From NCBI GenBank assembly GCA_002429045.1, contig DIYM01000151.1, forward strand, positions 1-26,737: a stretch of 26,737 bases of DNA, in the 5' to 3' direction. The notes beneath the pieces are model-generated. The model had not been told where the DNA came from and did no database searches. It was given only the letters and a program-made list of their open reading frames with translations. The DNA is from Phycisphaerales bacterium UBA6054. Lineage in GTDB: Bacteria; Planctomycetota; Phycisphaerae; Phycisphaerales; UBA1924. Numbering within the stretch: the stretch's first letter is position 1; each line of letters opens with the position of its first letter. The translations under genes and the position numbers were made by a program. Shown here in pieces: positions 23,982 to 26,737 of this stretch.

Positions 23982-25478
23982 TCATCCACCCTTGGACCAG
24001 CGGGCCATGTTCCCCCGCCTGTCTCGGAGTACTTCGACCGATTCGTAGTCGCCATCGAGATCGATCCGCAGAACGCGGCCGTCGTGATCAACCGTCCGCA
24101 CGACCGACCACCCCGGTTCGCCCGATGCCCTCGCGATCACGCGATACGCCCCCGCGGGCAGGTCGCGTGCCACCCATTCGCCCCGCGCAGAACGGAGCGG
24201 CACCGCGTCCGCACGCCAGTCCGCCGGGCGGTCCGGGTGCGGCGCGTGCCCGTTGGTCTTCACGTCGTACAACGCCGCGATCTCGTCGGGGTATTCGTCC
24301 AGCACCCCCCGGCTGAACCACCAGACGTGCCCGCCGCCTCCCGTCTCACGGATGTGCGCGATCGCCTGCTCCAGGTCCGCCCACGGCACCGGGTCCGGGC
24401 GGCTGCCCGTCGTCAGCACACCCGCGAGCATGTCACCGACGCGATCGCCCGCGCCGTACTCGTGCAGGTTGTCGATCTGCTGGTCCCAGGTCGCCTTGAA
24501 CGCCGGGAAGTCGTAGCGATAGCACTGCGGGATGAACTCGTCCCACCACTCGTTGTCGTCGTTGCCCGGGGTCCACGCCGCCCACTTCGGCCACTCGAGC
24601 AGGTAGTTCTCCCAGCACCACGGGTACGGCGCGGGGCTGAGGGACACGATCAGCCCCGGGCGCGCTTCGCGGATCTCACGGACGAACTGGTGCGCGTACT
24701 CGTTGACCTTGTCGGCCCGCCAGCGCATCCACCCGGGGTCCTTCGGGTCTTCGGGCGGCGATCGACCGTCGTGCTCGTTGCGGTACCACGCGACGGTGAA
24801 ATCGTCGTAGCCCATCGTGTAGTACGGCCACACGATCCGGTCGTCGAGTTGCACCCCGTCGAGGTCGTAGCGATCGACCGCTTCCAGGATGATGTCGAGC
24901 AGGAACCGCCTGGTCTCGGGGTGCAGCGGGTTCATCCAGACAAAGCCGTTGGGCGCGACCTCGTTCCCGTCCTGGTCCCGGCTGAGCCAGTGCGGGTACA
25001 TCTCGCGCAGATGGTTCTGCGTGTCCTTGTGGGCGGCCATGAACCCGTACTCGAACCAGCCGATGCACATCAGCCCGTTGCGGTGCGCCTCGACCGTCAC
25101 TTCCTGCAGCAGGTCGCGGGCCTCGACCGCCCGGTCCGGGTCGCCGGGGTCCTGCTTGATCAACGCCGGGCGACGATCAACGCCGATCACCCCTTCGAGC
25201 ACCTCGGAGGGGTACTGGGTGTAGCCGTTCTTCCAGGCCTCGACGTAGACCGTGTTCAGCCCGATGGCGCGGAGCCGTCGCATGGTCCGAGCCGTGTCCT
25301 CGGGCGTCGCGATGTGGGTGTTGGCGGTCGTGGTCAGCCAGGTGCCCCGGACCTCCGGGGGTGCCGAGCGCGAAACTTCGTTGGCATTCGAATGCGCGCC
25401 CTCTAAGGAAGCGGCGCACGCGCCGAGCACGAAAGCGCACACACCGGCGGCCAGGAACTTGACGGGACGAACGAGCAT
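23982..25478 (-). CDS. GHL10-family glycoside hydrolase-like lipoprotein
   Basis: A 498-residue lipoprotein. The signal ends VLGAC, with C21 lipidated. The catalytic-type TIM-barrel domain of the GHL10 family (PF02638; relatives YngK and DigH) spans about 45-400: EVRGTWLTTTANT, LNTVYVEAWKNGYTQYPS, MCIGWFEYGF, WMNPLHPETRRFLLDIILEAVDRYDLDGVQLDD (key part YDLDGVQLDD, about residue 209) and the late DEFIPQCYRYDF. About 80 C-terminal residues look like a small beta-sandwich (GEWVARDLPAGAYRVIARAS). It is expected on the outer face of a membrane. Its substrate is unknown, but the family precedent is amino-sugar glycan. ATG 25478 is chosen because it opens the lipoprotein signal and AAGGG lies about 9 bases upstream. 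It leads a tight three-gene unit and is divergent from the oxidoreductase gene. Confidence 0.87.
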   Translation of the reverse strand: MLVRPVKFLAAGVCAFVLGACAASLEGAHSNANEVSRSAPPEVRGTWLTTTANTHIATPEDTARTMRRLRAIGLNTVYVEAWKNGYTQYPSEVLEGVIGVDRRPALIKQDPGDPDRAVEARDLLQEVTVEAHRNGLMCIGWFEYGFMAAHKDTQNHLREMYPHWLSRDQDGNEVAPNGFVWMNPLHPETRRFLLDIILEAVDRYDLDGVQLDDRIVWPYYTMGYDDFTVAWYRNEHDGRSPPEDPKDPGWMRWRADKVNEYAHQFVREIREARPGLIVSLSPAPYPWCWENYLLEWPKWAAWTPGNDDNEWWDEFIPQCYRYDFPAFKATWDQQIDNLHEYGAGDRVGDMLAGVLTTGSRPDPVPWADLEQAIAHIRETGGGGHVWWFSRGVLDEYPDEIAALYDVKTNGHAPHPDRPADWRADAVPLRSARGEWVARDLPAGAYRVIARASGEPGWSVVRTVDHDGRVLRIDLDGDYESVEVLRDRRGNMARWSKGG

Positions 25479-25498
25479 GGGTCTACCCTTCGGATCGA

Positions 25499-25518
25499 GC
25501 CCGGGCGCCGGCCCGGGC
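25499..25518. repeat. Twofold GCCCGGGC inverted/direct repeat in a divergent promoter region
   Basis: The 8-base palindrome GCCCGGGC occurs at 25499-25506 and 25511-25518, separated by gccg. The two copies can pair as an 8-bp hairpin. It sits in the 79-base gap between the divergent lipoprotein and oxidoreductase genes, where it could be an operator. In such GC-rich DNA chance is also possible. Confidence 0.35.
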
Positions 25519-25557
25519 GAGTGGAACGTTGTGACGGGCCGGGCCCTGGAGACAGTC

Positions 25558-26568
25558 ATGAGCGACAGCAAGCAATCTTTCGCACTCGCTTTCATCGGGG
25601 CGGGCGGCATCTCGGGCGCCCACGCCGGCGCCGTCAAGGACTCCGGCGGTCAGCTCTCCGTCGCCGCGGTCGTCGACCCCAACGCCGAAGCCGCCAACAA
25701 GCTCGCGGCCGAGCACGACGCCCCCGCGCTCGGATCCGTCCAGGCGCTCTTCGAAGCGATCGACCGGAAGGATGTCTCGGTCGACGGGATCGTGATCTGC
25801 ACGCCCCCCACCGTCCGCGTCGGGCCCGTCCGCGAAGCGTTGCAGCGAGGCATCGCGGTGCTCACCGAGAAGCCCATCGCCATCAACGCGGAAGACGCGG
25901 CCCGTATCGCCGAGATCGCCGACGCCCACCCCGACGCGCTCCTGGGCGTCGCGTATTGCCACCGTTTCGCGCCGCCCGTCATCCGCATGAAGCAGCTGGT
26001 GAGCGAGGGAAAGATCGGCCGCCTGTCCCGGTTCGAGAACGCCTTCGCGTTCCATCACCCGCCCATGAGCGAGAAGTGGATGTCCGATCCCACGCTCTCG
26101 GGCGGGGGCTCGTTCATCGACACCGGCTGCCACTCGCTCGACCTGTTCCGATACCTGGTCGGCCCGGCGCAGGTGGTCGGATCGGTCTTCGATTCGGACT
26201 GGGAAGGGCGGGGCGAATCGAGCGCGACCGTGCTGGTCAAAGCCTCCGAGGGCGACCACGCGGGCATCGGCGGCGTGATCCTGGCCGGATGGCTCGAGCC
26301 CGAGCGCTTCACGATCGACCTCGTCGGCACCAACGGGTCCCTGCATTACGACTACACCAAGCCCACCGAGTTGGTCTACCGCCCGGGGATCGGGGAGCCC
26401 GAGATGATCGAGGTCGAATCCCATGAAGTCCGCTTCACCCGCCAACTGATCCACTTCGCCCGCGCGGCCCGGGGGGACACGCCCCGGGGCGACCTGGCCG
26501 ACGCCCGCGACGGGCTGGGTGCCGCCGAGGCGGTTGACAGCGCGACGAAAGCCGCTAAGGTTATATAA
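25558..26568 (+). CDS. Gfo/Idh/MocA family oxidoreductase
   Basis: A 336-residue NAD(P)-dependent oxidoreductase of usual length. The Rossmann fold opens ALAFIGAGGISGAHAGA (GAGGIS at 14-19). The family motif EKPIA is at 104-108, with the conserved Lys-Pro. The second domain starts GVAYCHRFAP, and GGGSFIDTGCHSLDLFRYL carries the expected active-site Asp and His. Members act on sugars, inositols and amino-sugar derivatives in the cytoplasm. The substrate is not readable here, but the neighbouring glycan hydrolases suggest a sugar or amino sugar. ATG 25558 has GGAG 6 bases upstream. The frame is open further upstream but would run through the divergent gene. The stop codon lies inside a perfect 16-bp palindrome. 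Confidence 0.9.
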   Translation: MSDSKQSFALAFIGAGGISGAHAGAVKDSGGQLSVAAVVDPNAEAANKLAAEHDAPALGSVQALFEAIDRKDVSVDGIVICTPPTVRVGPVREALQRGIAVLTEKPIAINAEDAARIAEIADAHPDALLGVAYCHRFAPPVIRMKQLVSEGKIGRLSRFENAFAFHHPPMSEKWMSDPTLSGGGSFIDTGCHSLDLFRYLVGPAQVVGSVFDSDWEGRGESSATVLVKASEGDHAGIGGVILAGWLEPERFTIDLVGTNGSLHYDYTKPTELVYRPGIGEPEMIEVESHEVRFTRQLIHFARAARGDTPRGDLADARDGLGAAEAVDSATKAAKVI

Positions 26569-26572
26569 CCTT
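26557..26572. promoter_or_regulatory. Perfect 16-bp AT-rich palindrome, possible operator or promoter
   Basis: AAGGTTATATAACCTT is its own reverse complement and overlaps the oxidoreductase stop codon (TAA 26566-26568). It contains TATATA, which could be a -10 element for the gene at 26722. The core TTATATAAC recurs at 20557-20565 in the promoter of the GC-dockerin gene. Which protein would bind it is unknown. Confidence 0.5.
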
Positions 26573-26608
26573 TCGGCGTTCGGTGCAATCCCTCCACCGA
26601 TCGTCGAC

Positions 26609-26645
26609 GCCCTCGGGCCGAGCAATCGGCCCTCGCAGGGCTTTT
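26609..26645 (+). terminator. Rho-independent terminator between the oxidoreductase gene and the gene at 26722
   Basis: The inner stem GGGCCGA/TCGGCCC (26615-26621 with 26626-26632) has a gcaa tetraloop. The outer stem GCCCT/AGGGC (26609-26613 with 26637-26641) encloses it, followed by TTTT. It lies 40 bases after the oxidoreductase stop. It may also work as an attenuator in the leader of the next gene. Confidence 0.8.
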
Positions 26646-26721
26646 CCTCGGCGGTCCGGGGCCTCACCCGATGCCCCTCGCACATCCACACCCCGCCGAT
26701 CACGCTTGAGGGAGCACGGTT

Positions 26722-26737
26722 ATGGGACCTGCAATCG
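26722..26737 (+). CDS. Start of a further gene, cut by the window end
   Basis: ATG 26722 follows GAGGGAG (26708-26714) at good distance and opens MGPAI before the window ends. Nothing about its function can be said. It lies on the same strand as the oxidoreductase gene but behind a terminator. Confidence 0.55.

Noticed and set aside
26573..26600. Cobalamin-riboswitch-like GGTGCAATCC string
   Set aside because: Only a short similarity. The conserved B12 box (GCCACTG) and the rest of the core are absent.
1..26737. CRISPR arrays, insertion sequences, integrases or phage genes
   Set aside because: No spaced direct repeats, transposase motifs or terminal repeats were seen on either strand.

Overview
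This is a GC-rich, gene-dense window from a bacterium that is most likely a planctomycete of the class Phycisphaerae. The best evidence is a secreted protein ending in two 'LNFFD..AYI..FNAG' repeats and a terminal FNAGCP. This is the GC-type dockerin tail that I know from Phycisphaerales. A neighbouring secreted enzyme carries about six EF-hand/dockerin-like calcium loops. There are no insertion sequences, CRISPR arrays, rRNA genes or phage genes. The longest stretch without a gene is about 250 bases.

Layout. Positions 1-5113 (+) hold a Nudix hydrolase tail, a cyclodeaminase-family protein, a GAF/SpoIIE (RsbU-like) phosphatase, a YkgJ cysteine-cluster protein, an MsbA-like ABC exporter and a small protein with two ClpX-like zinc fingers. 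Positions 5121-6026 (-) encode a CheW protein interrupted by a degenerate CZB domain. Divergent from it are a class I photolyase (6177), a glycine-rich RRM RNA-binding protein (7857), a DEAD-box helicase (to 10195) and tRNA-Ser(UGA). A membrane GGDEF-EAL protein (10451-12877, -) follows. Next comes an RND efflux system, with its outer-membrane lipoprotein divergent from the adaptor and pump. The right end (19103-26568) is a polysaccharide or cell-wall glycan locus. On the minus strand it has a GHL10 lipoprotein, a phosphodiester glycosidase-GHL10-dockerin fusion, a ROK protein and a GC-dockerin protein. A Gfo/Idh/MocA oxidoreductase is divergent from these, and one further gene begins at 26722.

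How the genes may work together. The right-hand locus looks like an extracytoplasmic glycan-processing unit with intracellular sugar enzymes. The two GHL10 enzymes and the NAGPA-type domain would act outside the cytoplasm, and the ROK and Gfo/Idh/MocA proteins would act inside it. No importer is visible. The RRM protein and helicase form a plausible RNA-remodelling pair. The window is rich in signalling: phosphatase, CheW and c-di-GMP turnover.

Regulation. Two starts (347 and 1005) directly follow a TAGGMT-cgggc string, which suggests leaderless mRNAs. The 40-bp gap between the divergent efflux genes appears to push each promoter into the opposite gene. A perfect 16-bp palindrome overlaps the stop codon of the oxidoreductase gene and precedes a leader with a terminator hairpin. 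No search tool was used, so family calls rest on motifs read by eye.
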